Source: G965212005 sp965212005
GTDB taxonomy: Bacteria > Pseudomonadota > Gammaproteobacteria > Porifericomitales > Porifericomitaceae
Direction of reading: 5' to 3'
DNA length: 64,000 nucleotides
Assembly: GCA_965212005.1 (NCBI GenBank)
Contig: OZ243038.1
Coordinates: forward strand, 868,001-932,000
The translations under genes and the position numbers were made by a program. The notes beneath the pieces were generated by a model, which ran no database searches, was not told where the DNA came from, and was given only the letters and a program-made list of their open reading frames with translations. Numbering within the stretch: the stretch's first letter is position 1; each line of letters starts with the position of its first letter. Shown piece by piece: positions 54,553-62,896 of the stretch.

Positions 54553-55858
54553 GCCCTCAGGCAGCGCGGTACGCAAAGCGTTCGCGGCCGCGGCGCTGCT
54601 GGCGCTGGTGCCGATCAGCGCAGAGGCACAAAACGGCATGCTCGATACCGGAAACACCGCCTGGATGCTGGCCGCCACCTGCCTGGTGCTGCTGATGACG
54701 ATCCCCGGACTGGCCTTGTTTTACGGGGGCATGGTTCGCAGCAGAAACGTCCTTTCCGTGCTGATGCAGTGTTTCTCCATTTGCGCACTGATCACGGTGC
54801 TGTGGGCATTATACGGCTACAGCCTGAGCTTTAGCGGGGAAGGCGCGTTTCTGGGTGGCTTCGATCGGCTGCTGCTGAGCGGCATGACGGAGAGCAGCAT
54901 GAGCGGGAGCATTCCGGAAGCGGTATTCATGTGCTTTCAGATGACTTTCGCCATCATCACGCCGGCGCTGATCGTGGGTGCCTATGCCGAACGGATGCGC
55001 TTCTCGGCCGTGCTGGTCTTCACCATACTTTGGTTCAGCTTCGTGTATGTACCGATTTGCCACTGGGTCTGGGGCAGCGGCGGATGGTTGGGGAACCTGG
55101 GCATACTGGACTTCGCCGGCGGCACCGTGGTGCATATCAACGCGGGCATTGCCGGGCTGGCTGCTGCCATCGTGGTCGGCAAGCGCAGGGGTTATCCGAA
55201 CACAGCCATGCCGCCCAATAACCTGGGCTACACGGTGATTGGCGCCTCCATGCTGTGGGTGGGCTGGTTCGGCTTCAACGCGGGCAGCAGCCTGGCGGCA
55301 GACGGTTCCGCCGGCATGGCGATGGCGGTTACGCAATTGGCCACCGGGGCGGCGGCACTGAGCTGGATGCTCTGCGAATGGCTGCGCTACGGCAAGCCCA
55401 CCGTGCTCGGCATTGCCTCCGGGGCGATCGCCGGACTGGTGGCGATTACTCCGGCGGCAGGCAGCGTGGGACCGACCGGATCCCTGGTCATCGGCGCCTG
55501 TGCCGGAGTCGGCTGCTATTTCTGTTCCGTTTCGCTCAAGTCCGCGCTGGGCTACGACGATGCCCTGGACGTATTTGGCGTACACGCGGTCGGCGGGATC
55601 ATCGGTGCGCTGCTGACCGGCATTTTCGCGGCACCGCTTCTGGGAGGCAGGGGCTTTGGCGGGGACATAACGAGCATCGGTTCACAATTTAGCATACAGG
55701 CGCTGGGGGTAGGCGTCACCCTGCTGTATTCTGGTGGCCTCAGCGTGCTGTTTCTCTGGCTGACGCGGTTCTTGTGCGGGGGCCTGCGGGTAGACGACGA
55801 ACAGGAAACGGAGGGGCTGGACATCGTCCTGCACGACGAAAGAGCCTACAACCTCTGA
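54539..55858 (+). CDS. amtB: Ammonium transporter AmtB
   Basis: A 439-residue channel with a cleavable-looking N-terminus (FAAAALLALVPISAEA) and eleven membrane segments. Diagnostic parts are ALFYGGMVRSRNVLSVLMQC, FVYVPICHWVWGSGGW, the DFAGGTVVHINAGIAGL segment with the first pore His, and GVHAVGGIIGALLTG with the second. ATG 54539 overlaps glnK by 14 bases and suggests translational coupling; the frame opens earlier at 54410. Its last 51 bases are repeated at 57529-57579. Confidence 0.95.
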   Translation: MTLCRPSGSAVRKAFAAAALLALVPISAEAQNGMLDTGNTAWMLAATCLVLLMTIPGLALFYGGMVRSRNVLSVLMQCFSICALITVLWALYGYSLSFSGEGAFLGGFDRLLLSGMTESSMSGSIPEAVFMCFQMTFAIITPALIVGAYAERMRFSAVLVFTILWFSFVYVPICHWVWGSGGWLGNLGILDFAGGTVVHINAGIAGLAAAIVVGKRRGYPNTAMPPNNLGYTVIGASMLWVGWFGFNAGSSLAADGSAGMAMAVTQLATGAAALSWMLCEWLRYGKPTVLGIASGAIAGLVAITPAAGSVGPTGSLVIGACAGVGCYFCSVSLKSALGYDDALDVFGVHAVGGIIGALLTGIFAAPLLGGRGFGGDITSIGSQFSIQALGVGVTLLYSGGLSVLFLWLTRFLCGGLRVDDEQETEGLDIVLHDERAYNL

Positions 55859-55864
55859 TTTTCA

Positions 55865-55893
55865 CGGGCTGCCCTCCCCGGGAAGGCAGCCCG
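55865..55893 (+). terminator. Hairpin after amtB
   Basis: CGGGCTGCC...GGCAGCCCG forms a 9-bp stem directly after the amtB stop. There is no T run, so it may work as a terminator only with help from Rho or as an mRNA-end stabiliser. A copy lies at 57586-57616. Confidence 0.5.
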
Positions 55894-55939
55894 TAGACGC
55901 CGCCCCTGGGCACCCCTTTAGCCTGCCCGCGATGCGAAA

Positions 55940-55970
55940 CCCTGCCTTGCGCCGCAACAACAAGGCAGGG
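55940..55970 (+). repeat. Second intergenic hairpin
   Basis: CCCTGCCTTG and CAAGGCAGGG form a perfect 10-bp stem around an 11-base loop. The same stem with a longer loop is found in the duplicate at 57663-57694. Its function is unknown; it could be a small structured RNA or an extragenic palindrome. Confidence 0.5.
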
Positions 55971-56086
55971 ATGGCCTGGCTCCGGCCTGCGTCTTTCGCC
56001 CCGGGAAACGGCGCTGGGCCATTCCCCGGATTCCAACCCCGCAGGCCACAACCACAGTAAAAGGGCAGGTAACCTCCTGCGCAGAT

Positions 56087-56098
56087 CCATTATAATGG
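56087..56098 (+). promoter_or_regulatory. Palindromic -10 region before cNMP/rhodanese gene 1
   Basis: CCATTATAATGG is a perfect 12-bp palindrome that contains a consensus TATAAT (56091-56096). A matching -35 is not clear. The palindrome could let a dimeric regulator cover the -10 box. The copy at 57811-57822 is identical. Confidence 0.45.
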
Positions 56099-56177
56099 TA
56101 TCCTCGCCGCGCAGAACCTGGGAGGGAACACGGAACAACTCAAGCTGTTTCAGAGCTGAAAGATCGTTGAATACATT

Positions 56178-57263
56178 ATGGAAAAAGAGAAAATAGTCTC
56201 CATCCTCAAAACGCTATTTCCAGTAAAGCGGCTCGACCCACAGACCTTGGCGCAACTGAGCCAGAAAGCGGCCATGCTTTCCATACCCTCGGGCCAGGTG
56301 ATTTTCAAAGAAGGAGCTTCTGATCGTAAAACCTTCTTCCTGATCCAGGGCACCGTTTTGCTCAAAGCCACGGGCGGACCCGACACAGTGCTCAAGGCAA
56401 GCATGCCTATCAGCAAGCGACCGATACACAATTTTCAGCCGCGGAAATGTTCAGGCATCATCAGTGAGAAAGCGGTCCTTTTACAGCTGGACAACAAAGT
56501 ATTGGATTTGATTATGACCTGGGAGCAAACGTCCAAAATAAAAGAAGAGCCAACGGAGACCTCCCCTGCCAGGCCCAAGGCAGAGCCGAATGGCTCATCT
56601 GATTCCGAAGACACGACGAACAACTGGATGAGGATCATCCTGCAGTCTGAAGCTTTCATGCAGGTGCCGCCCACCAATATACAGGCAATGTTCACTCGCC
56701 TTGAGGAAGTCGGGCATAAGAAGGGTGACGCCATTATCAAACAGGGAGACAAGGGCGATTATTTCTACCTGATCAAGAATGGGACCTGCCGCGTGACCCG
56801 GACCATAGACAATAAAAAGAGCCTGACACTGGCCGATCTTCATCCGGGAGATACTTTCGGAGAGGAGGCTTTACTTTCCGAAGGAAGCCGCAACGCCAAC
56901 GTCACCATGACCTCTAATGGCAGGCTGATGAGACTCGCCAAGAAGGATTTCAATGCTTTGCTTCGCGCTCCGCTACTGAAGTGGGTATCGAATAAAGAAG
57001 CCCACAAAATGGTGAAGGAGGACATGGCCGTTTGGCTGGACGTCAGGCTGGAGAGCGAACACGAAGACACCGGTATTGAAGGAAGCATCAATATTCCCCT
57101 GTTTATGCTGCGCCTGAAAGCTGATACCCTGGACCCGAAGAAAAAGTACATTCTTTACTGTGACTCGGGTCGTCGCAGTTCGGTGGGGGCATACCTGCTG
57201 ACCGAGCGAGGAATAGAAGCTTACTGCCTGCGCGGCGGACTGCAAGCAGATCCGGATGTATGA
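56178..57263 (+). CDS. cNMP-binding / rhodanese protein, copy 1
   Basis: A 361-residue cytoplasmic protein with three parts. Residues 10-110 are a degenerate cyclic-nucleotide-binding-like domain (SIPSGQVIFKEGASDRKTFF) without a phosphate cassette. Residues 155-270 are a second such domain whose cassette FGEEALLSEGSRNANV keeps the Arg. Residues 280-361 are a rhodanese domain with active-site loop CDSGRRS. The combination suggests a sulfur-transfer enzyme controlled by a cyclic nucleotide; that is inference. The stop overlaps the ATG of the truncated aroE (57260), as in copy 2. It keeps features that copy 2 has lost. Confidence 0.8.
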   Translation: MEKEKIVSILKTLFPVKRLDPQTLAQLSQKAAMLSIPSGQVIFKEGASDRKTFFLIQGTVLLKATGGPDTVLKASMPISKRPIHNFQPRKCSGIISEKAVLLQLDNKVLDLIMTWEQTSKIKEEPTETSPARPKAEPNGSSDSEDTTNNWMRIILQSEAFMQVPPTNIQAMFTRLEEVGHKKGDAIIKQGDKGDYFYLIKNGTCRVTRTIDNKKSLTLADLHPGDTFGEEALLSEGSRNANVTMTSNGRLMRLAKKDFNALLRAPLLKWVSNKEAHKMVKEDMAVWLDVRLESEHEDTGIEGSINIPLFMLRLKADTLDPKKKYILYCDSGRRSSVGAYLLTERGIEAYCLRGGLQADPDV

Positions 57264-57528
57264 CCTCGGCACCTGTCCCGCACGCGGACAATTACGCCAT
57301 TCTGGGCAACCCGGTCCAACATAGTCAATCTCCGCGCATCCACGCGCTGTTTGCCGAGCAAACCGGCCAATCCATTCACTACCAGGCGATCCAAGCCGAG
57401 CCCGGCAGCCAGGTGACGCAGCGCGGGCAGGCCAGCATCCACGCAAGAGTCACCAGCTGCAGCGCGATGAAAGGCAGTACTCCCCGGTAGATCTGACCCA
57501 GGCTGACGCTGGCCGACGCTACCGACTT
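57260..57528 (+). pseudogene. aroE 5' fragment joined to a dctM 3' fragment
   Basis: The first ~48 codons equal the start of the intact aroE at 58984 (TSAPVPHADNYAILGNPVQH). After 57404 the DNA matches 59861-59985, the end of dctM on the other strand, so aroE is cut off and a 76-codon hybrid frame results. It is a by-product of the tandem duplication and cannot encode shikimate dehydrogenase. Confidence 0.9.
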
Positions 57529-57579
57529 ACGGAGGGGCTGGACATTGTCCTGCACGACGAAAGAGCCTACAACCTCTGA
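57529..57579 (+). pseudogene. amtB 3'-end fragment
   Basis: 51 bases equal to the end of amtB (codons for GLDIVLHDERAYNL and the stop), one synonymous change apart. It marks the left edge of the right duplication copy. Confidence 0.9.
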
Positions 57580-57585
57580 TTTTCA

Positions 57586-57616
57586 CGGGCTGCCCTCCCC
57601 CCGGGAAGGCAGCCCG
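57586..57616 (+). terminator. Duplicate of the amtB hairpin
   Basis: Same 9-bp stem as at 55865-55893 with two extra C in the loop. The follow-on hairpin (CCCTGCCTTG/CAAGGCAGGG) is at 57663-57694. Confidence 0.45.
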
Positions 57617-57810
57617 TAGACGCCGCCCCTGGGCACCCCTTTAGCCTGCCCGCGATGCGAAACCCTGCCTTGCGCCGCAACAAACAAGGCAGGGATGGCC
57701 TGGCTCTGGCCTGCGTCTTTCGCCCCGGGAAGCGGCGCTGGGCCATTCCCCGGATTCCAACCCCACGGGCCACAACCACAGTAAAAGGGCAGGTAACCTC
57801 CTGCGCAGAT

Positions 57811-57822
57811 CCATTATAATGG
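57811..57822 (+). promoter_or_regulatory. Palindromic -10 region before cNMP/rhodanese gene 2
   Basis: CCATTATAATGG, identical to that before copy 1, 80 bases before the ATG at 57902. The bases just after it differ between the copies (CAGCTCCTTGC here, CCTCGCCGCGC in the first). Confidence 0.45.
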
Positions 57823-57901
57823 TATCAGCTCCTTGCAGAACCTGCGAGGAAACACAGAACAGCTCAGGCTGTTTCAGAGCTGAAAGATCGTTGAACACAT
57901 T

Positions 57902-58987
57902 ATGGAAAAAGAGAAAATAGTCTCCATCCTCAAAACGCTATCTCCAGTAAAGCGGCTTGACCCACAGACCTTGTCGGAACTGAGCGAGAAAGCGGTCATG
58001 CTTTCCATACCCTCGGGCCAGATGATTTTCAAAGAAGGAGCTTCTGATCGTAAAACCTTCTTCCTGATCCAGGGCACCGTTTTGCTCAAAGCCACGGGCG
58101 GACCCGACACAGTGCTCAAGGCAAGCATGCCTATCAGCAAGCGACCGATACACAATTTTCAGCCGCGGAAACACTCATGCATCGTCAGTGAGAAAGCGGT
58201 CCTTTTACAGCTGGACAACAAAGTATTGGATTTGATTATGACCTGGGATCAAACGTCCAAAATAAAAGAAGAGCCAACGGAGACCTCCCCTGCCAGGCCC
58301 AAGGCAGAGCCGAATGGCTCATCTGATTCCGAAGACACGATGGACAACTGGATGAGGATCATCCTGCTGTCTGAAGCTTTCATGCAGGTGCCGCCCACCA
58401 ATATACAGGCAATGTTCACTCGCCTTGAGGAAGTCGGGTATAAGAAGGGTGACACCATTATCAAACAGGGAGACAAGGGCGATTATTTCTACCTGATCAA
58501 GAATGGGACCTGCCGCGTGACCTGTACCATAGACAATAAAAAGAGCCTGAAAATGGCCGATCTTCATCCGGGAGATACTTTCGGAGAGGAGGCTTTACTT
58601 TCCGAAGGAGGCCACAACGTCAACGTCACCATGACCTCTAATGGCAGTCTGATGAGACTCGCCAAGAAGAATTTCAATGCTTTGCTTCGCGCTCCGCTGC
58701 TGAAGTGGGTATCGAATAAAGAAGCCCACAAAATGATGAAGGAGGACGTGGCCGTTTGGCTGGACGTCAGGCTGGAGAGCGAACACGAAGACATCGGTAT
58801 TAAAGGAAGCATCAATACTCCCCTGTTTATGCTGCGCCTGAAAGCTGATACCCCGGACCCGGATCAAAAGTACATTCTTTACTGTGACTCGAGTCGTCGC
58901 AGTTCGGTGGGGGCGTACCTGCTGACCGAGCAAGGAATAGAGGCTTACTGCCTGCGCGGCGGACTGCTAGAAGAGCCGGATGTATGA
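57902..58987 (+). CDS. cNMP-binding / rhodanese protein, copy 2
   Basis: A 361-residue duplicate of the protein at 56178 with the same three domains. Two functional sites have changed: the phosphate cassette reads FGEEALLSEGGHNVNV, so the Arg is now His, and the rhodanese loop reads CDSSRRS, so the Gly is Ser. The reading frame is intact. The stop overlaps the start of aroE (ATGA), the ancestral arrangement. It may have drifted after duplication or taken a new ligand; sequence alone cannot tell. Confidence 0.8.
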   Translation: MEKEKIVSILKTLSPVKRLDPQTLSELSEKAVMLSIPSGQMIFKEGASDRKTFFLIQGTVLLKATGGPDTVLKASMPISKRPIHNFQPRKHSCIVSEKAVLLQLDNKVLDLIMTWDQTSKIKEEPTETSPARPKAEPNGSSDSEDTMDNWMRIILLSEAFMQVPPTNIQAMFTRLEEVGYKKGDTIIKQGDKGDYFYLIKNGTCRVTCTIDNKKSLKMADLHPGDTFGEEALLSEGGHNVNVTMTSNGSLMRLAKKNFNALLRAPLLKWVSNKEAHKMMKEDVAVWLDVRLESEHEDIGIKGSINTPLFMLRLKADTPDPDQKYILYCDSSRRSSVGAYLLTEQGIEAYCLRGGLLEEPDV

Positions 58988-59844
58988 CCTCGGCGCCGGT
59001 CCCGCACGCGGACAATTACGCCATTCTGGGCAACCCGGTCCAACATAGTCAATCTCCGCGCATCCACGCGCTGTTTGCCGAGCAAACCGGCCAATCCATT
59101 CACTACCAGGCGATCCAAGCCGAGCCCGGATGCTTTGCGGAAACCGTGCGGGCATTTCAGCGCGCCGGAGGCAAAGGACTCAACGTGACTGTGCCGTTCA
59201 AGCGCAAAGCCTGGGAAACTGCACCACACCTGGGAGCACGGGCGCAGCGGGCGCGGGCGGTCAACGTACTCTGGTTTGAGACCGGCGGCAGCTGGCATGG
59301 AGACAACGTGGACGGCATTGGACTGCTGCGCGACCTGCGCTGCAACCAGGGCGCTCGCGTCGCATCCTCCCGCGTGCTGATCCTCGGCGCGGGCGGAGCG
59401 GCGTGGGGAATATTGGGGCCTCTGCTGGACGCACACCCCAGCAGGGTCACCATTGCCAACCGCACCATGGAACGCGCCCACGAACTGGTTACCACTTTCG
59501 CCGACTGTGGCCCCGTGCAGGCGTGCTCGTACCCGGAACTGCGGGGCAACCGCTTCGACCTGGTGCTGCACGCCACGTCTCTGGGTTTGTACGGCAAGCT
59601 TCCTCCGCTGCCGGAGGGACTGCTGAAACCCGGGGGGCTTTGCTATGATCTGTTCTATGCAAAGGAGGCAACACCCTTCGAGCATTGGGCGCGCCGACAA
59701 GAAGCCGCCCGGGTTGCCGACGGCCTGGGCATGCTGGTTGAGCAGGCAGCCGAATCGTTTCTCCTGTGGCGGGGGCTGCGCCCGCAAACGCAGGACGTGC
59801 TGAAGCTGCTGGAGCAGGAACGCGCCAGCTTAAAGTCCCTGTAG
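58984..59844 (+). CDS. aroE: Shikimate dehydrogenase
   Basis: A 286-residue NADPH enzyme that reduces 3-dehydroshikimate in aromatic amino acid synthesis. AILGNPVQHSQSPRIHALF binds shikimate, NVTVPFKRKAWETA carries the catalytic Lys, and LILGAGGAAWGILGPL is the NADPH loop. VANRTMERAHELV follows it. ATGA coupling to the cNMP/rhodanese gene suggests co-expression. The 3' end overlaps that of the convergent dctM by 15 bases. Confidence 0.94.
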   Translation: MTSAPVPHADNYAILGNPVQHSQSPRIHALFAEQTGQSIHYQAIQAEPGCFAETVRAFQRAGGKGLNVTVPFKRKAWETAPHLGARAQRARAVNVLWFETGGSWHGDNVDGIGLLRDLRCNQGARVASSRVLILGAGGAAWGILGPLLDAHPSRVTIANRTMERAHELVTTFADCGPVQACSYPELRGNRFDLVLHATSLGLYGKLPPLPEGLLKPGGLCYDLFYAKEATPFEHWARRQEAARVADGLGMLVEQAAESFLLWRGLRPQTQDVLKLLEQERASLKSL

Positions 59845-61143
59845 CCGATCCGACCAGTCCGGCAGCCAGGTGACGCAGCGCGGGCAGGCCAGCATCCACG
59901 CAAGAGTCACCAGCTGCAGCGCGATGAAAGGCAGTACTCCCCGGTAGATCTGGCCCAGGCTGACGCTGGCCGGCGCTACCGACTTCAGGTAGAACAGGGA
60001 AAACCCAAACGGGGGTGTCACAAAGGAAGTCTGCAGGTTAAGTGCGATCAGCACCGCAAACCAGAGCGGATCCAAGCCGAAGTGAGCGCCGATCGGAGCC
60101 AGGATCGGCACCACGATAAAGCAGATCTCGATAAAGTCCAGAAACATTCCCAGGAAGAAGATTAGCATCATGCTGATCAGCAAAAAGCCCCAGGCGCCCC
60201 CCGGTATTCTGCTCACCAGGTCCAGCACGGCGTGTTCACCGCCCATGCCGCGAAATACCAAACCGAAAGCGGTCGCTCCCACCAGGATGAGAAAAACCAT
60301 GCTGGTCAGGCGCAGCGTCTGCACCATGGCCTCCTGTAAAACGGCAATACCCAGGCGGCGCTTGCAAGCTGCCAGCAGCATGGTGCCCACCGCACCCACC
60401 GCAGCCGATTCGGTGGGGGAAGCCAGTCCCAGGAAAATGGAACCCAGCACGCCCAATATCAACAACAAGGGTGGCAACAGGCTGCCCAGGACGGAAGATA
60501 AAAGATGACCCGGGCGCGCGACGGATACTTTCGGTGCCAGTTCCGGATGCCGCCAGCCCAGTACCAGCACATAAGCGGTGTATAACCCCACCAGCACCAG
60601 TCCCGGCACCAGGGCAGCGAGAAACAAGCGGCCTACCGGAACTCCCATGACGTCCCCGAGCAGGATCAGAATAATGCTGGGAGGAATAATCTGCCCCAGC
60701 GTGCCGACCGCGGCGATGGTCCCGGTTGCCAGCGGCACCGAGTAACGATGCCTGAGCATGGCGGGCAGCGAGATAATTCCCATTGTCACCACGGTGGCAC
60801 CCACCACCCCGGTAGTCGCCGCCAGCAGAGACCCGACGAAAATCCCTGCAATCGCCAATCCGCCCCGCAGATTGCCAAACAGGAGCCCCGCTGTCTCCAA
60901 CAGCTCCTCCGCCATGCCTGAACGTTTGAGCAGCATGCCCATGAAGATAAACAGTGGCACCGTCAACAGCGTGAAGTTGGTCATCACGCCCCAAATGCGC
61001 AGCGGCAGCAGGTCGAAAAAATCCACGCCCAGAAAAACAAATCCAAAACCCAGGGCCACCGCGGCCAGGGTAAAAGCCACCGGGTAACCGAGCAGCAGCA
61101 GCAATCCCAGAACAGGGAACATGAGCAAGGCCTGAAATTCCAT
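59830..61143 (-). CDS. dctM: TRAP transporter large permease (DctM)
   Basis: A 437-residue membrane protein with the DctM repeats: PLFIFMGMLLKRSGMAEELL, ATTGVVGATVVTMGIISLPA, IPPSIILILLGDVMGVPVG, GMFLDFIEICFIVVPIL and FVTPPFGFSLFYLKSVAP. DctM forms the Na+-driven transport unit for organic acids and similar solutes. Met 61143 (MEFQALLMF) gives the family start; the frame opens at 61161. The small permease lies 256 bases upstream on the same strand; no DctP binding-protein gene is nearby. Confidence 0.93.
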   Translation of the reverse strand: MEFQALLMFPVLGLLLLLGYPVAFTLAAVALGFGFVFLGVDFFDLLPLRIWGVMTNFTLLTVPLFIFMGMLLKRSGMAEELLETAGLLFGNLRGGLAIAGIFVGSLLAATTGVVGATVVTMGIISLPAMLRHRYSVPLATGTIAAVGTLGQIIPPSIILILLGDVMGVPVGRLFLAALVPGLVLVGLYTAYVLVLGWRHPELAPKVSVARPGHLLSSVLGSLLPPLLLILGVLGSIFLGLASPTESAAVGAVGTMLLAACKRRLGIAVLQEAMVQTLRLTSMVFLILVGATAFGLVFRGMGGEHAVLDLVSRIPGGAWGFLLISMMLIFFLGMFLDFIEICFIVVPILAPIGAHFGLDPLWFAVLIALNLQTSFVTPPFGFSLFYLKSVAPASVSLGQIYRGVLPFIALQLVTLAWMLACPRCVTWLPDWSDRLQGL

Positions 61144-61398
61144 GCAGCGCTCCCTCGGCACTCAATGGCAAAAGGCGGGCCGCAACGGCGCCGAGCGGCG
61201 ACCGGCGCACAGGATCCCGTAATCTGCGTCCCGAGTCCGGCGCATCCTGGCAATCAACCGTGGCGCGCGCGAAAGGTCTGCGCCCAGACCCGGCGCCCGC
61301 CGTGCCGGCAAGGAGAAACAGCGATGCTCCGGCACCTGCTTACAGCAAAGGATCGAGCAGTGCATGCAGGCGCGCTTTAGCAACAGATGCGGGGCAGT

Positions 61399-61935
61399 TC
61401 ATTTCTGCTCGGGCTGCAGCAGGCAGCGCAAACTGCGCAGCATATCCGCCAATCCCTGCAGCAACAGCAGGGCAAAGCCGACCGGGATCGCTGCCTTCAA
61501 CAGCCAGCGGTACGGCAGACCGCCGGGATCGGGCGAATGCTCCCCATGCTGGAAGGAATTGACCACAAATTCCCAGGAACTGCTGATCACCAGGAGACAA
61601 AAAGGAACCAGGAACAATGTACCGCCCAACAGGTTGATCCAAGCGCGTGCCTTCTCTCCCAACCTGCGGTACACCAGGTCCATGCGGACGTGCTCCCCGC
61701 AGCGCAAGGTGTGGGCAGCCCCCAGAAGAAAAATCAGTGCGAAAAAATGCCATTCCAATTCCTGTAGAAACACCGAGCCCCGGTGCAGAAAATAACGCAT
61801 GAATATATCGTAGACCGTGATCAGCGCCAGGCCGGGCACCAGCCAGGCAACGGCGCGGCCGCTCCAATCGGAGATCGCATCAGCAAAATCTGCCAGGCGA
61901 GACAGGAAACGCAGCTTCCCGTTCCATTGCGGCAT
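61399..61935 (-). CDS. dctQ: TRAP transporter small permease (DctQ)
   Basis: A 178-residue protein with four membrane segments. VYDIFMRYFLHRGSVFLQEL and LRCGEHVRMDLVYRRL are the DctQ signatures. It pairs with DctM. The 256-base gap to dctM is unusual since the two genes often touch; that gap holds no recognised gene. Confidence 0.9.
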   Translation of the reverse strand: MPQWNGKLRFLSRLADFADAISDWSGRAVAWLVPGLALITVYDIFMRYFLHRGSVFLQELEWHFFALIFLLGAAHTLRCGEHVRMDLVYRRLGEKARAWINLLGGTLFLVPFCLLVISSSWEFVVNSFQHGEHSPDPGGLPYRWLLKAAIPVGFALLLLQGLADMLRSLRCLLQPEQK

Positions 61936-62044
61936 GGGTGCAATCCTCCGCTACTGACCCAAGGTTCGCTGCGCGAGGCAGGAATGAGGCACGAGTTTCA
62001 AGGGAGCCGCATTTCCGACGACGGTTTACGGGCAGCGCAGGGAG

Positions 62045-62896
62045 TTAGCCGGAGTAACGCACACTTCGGCCGGACGCTACGGACGGACGGGGTTCTGCAG
62101 GCCGCGCCGGGGGATGCCGGCCGGATTCGCTGAGCACGTTGGACAAGTGGGCAAAGTCTTCCGGGGACAGGGTCTGTGCCCGAACCGCAGGGGAAAGTTT
62201 CGCCTTGATAAAATGATGCTCTTCGGCCAGACCGCACAGTGCATTACGCAGGGTCTTGCGCCGCTGGCTGAAGGCTCGAAACACCAGGTTGGCATATAGA
62301 TTCGCGTCGCGGGCCGGACATCGCGGCGCCGGGCGCAGACGCAGGCGCAGCACTGCGGAAGTTACCCGGGGCGGTGGCACAAAGGCGTGCGCGGGAACCT
62401 CGAACAGCGTTTCAGCCTCGCACCAGTACTGCACCATCACCGAAAGCCGACCGTAATCAGCCCCGCCCGGCGGCGCGGCGACCCGTCGCGCCACTTCCCG
62501 CTGCAACATAAAGATCATCCCGGCCAGATGGTCGCGCTGCAGCAGCAGGTGAAACAGCAGCGCGGTGGAGATCGCGTAAGGCAAATTACCCACCAGCCAC
62601 AGCCGCTCCCCCGGCCCGGCCAAAGTGCGGAAATCGAAATGCAATGCGTCCGCCCGGTACAGCCGCAAACCGTTGTCCGCAGGCAAGCGTGCATTCAGAA
62701 ACCGGACCAGGTCCGGATCTTTCTCCAATGCGTACAGCTTCCCGAAGCGTTTCAGCAACGGGCGCGTCAGTGCGCCTTTGCCAGGGCCGATTTCCACCGG
62801 CACGCCATCAATCGGCTCACTCGCCAGGGCATCGACGATGCGCCCGGCCACTGCTGAATCGAGCAAAAAGTGCTGGCCCAGGCGCGGGCGCACCAT
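62045..62896 (-). CDS. ksgA: 16S rRNA dimethyladenosine transferase
   Basis: A 283-residue RsmA/KsgA enzyme that dimethylates two adenosines in the 3' end of 16S rRNA. RPRLGQHFLLD, the SAM-binding VEIGPGKGALTRPLL, the catalytic NLPYAIS and the PPPRVTSAVL segment are present. ATG 62896 shares a base with the pdxA stop (TGATG); the frame opens at 62920. The last ~25 residues (PPARPAEPRPSVAS) are unusual and may be a lineage-specific tail. Confidence 0.95.
   Translation of the reverse strand: MVRPRLGQHFLLDSAVAGRIVDALASEPIDGVPVEIGPGKGALTRPLLKRFGKLYALEKDPDLVRFLNARLPADNGLRLYRADALHFDFRTLAGPGERLWLVGNLPYAISTALLFHLLLQRDHLAGMIFMLQREVARRVAAPPGGADYGRLSVMVQYWCEAETLFEVPAHAFVPPPRVTSAVLRLRLRPAPRCPARDANLYANLVFRAFSQRRKTLRNALCGLAEEHHFIKAKLSPAVRAQTLSPEDFAHLSNVLSESGRHPPARPAEPRPSVASGRSVRYSG

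Larger units (their letters stand above)
55808..57528 (+). repeat. Tandem duplication, left copy (with an internal deletion)
   Basis: This copy runs from the end of amtB through the intergenic region, the first cNMP/rhodanese gene, the first ~145 bases of aroE and ~124 bases of the dctM 3' end. The right copy is 57529-59985. In the left copy about 730 bases of aroE and its 3' flank are missing, joined at a short CCGG (57401-57405 against 59857-59860). Confidence 0.85.
57529..59985 (+). repeat. Tandem duplication, right copy
   Basis: Begins with the last 51 bases of amtB (ACGGAGGGGCTGG...), then the intergenic hairpins, the second cNMP/rhodanese gene, intact aroE and the 3' end of dctM. The junction with the left copy (dctM ...GACTT next to amtB ACGGAG...) is at 57528/57529. 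The two copies differ by scattered substitutions, so the event is not brand new. Confidence 0.85.

Noticed and set aside
57260..57490. Hybrid 76-codon frame as a gene
   Set aside because: It is the aroE start read through a deletion joint into antisense dctM sequence.
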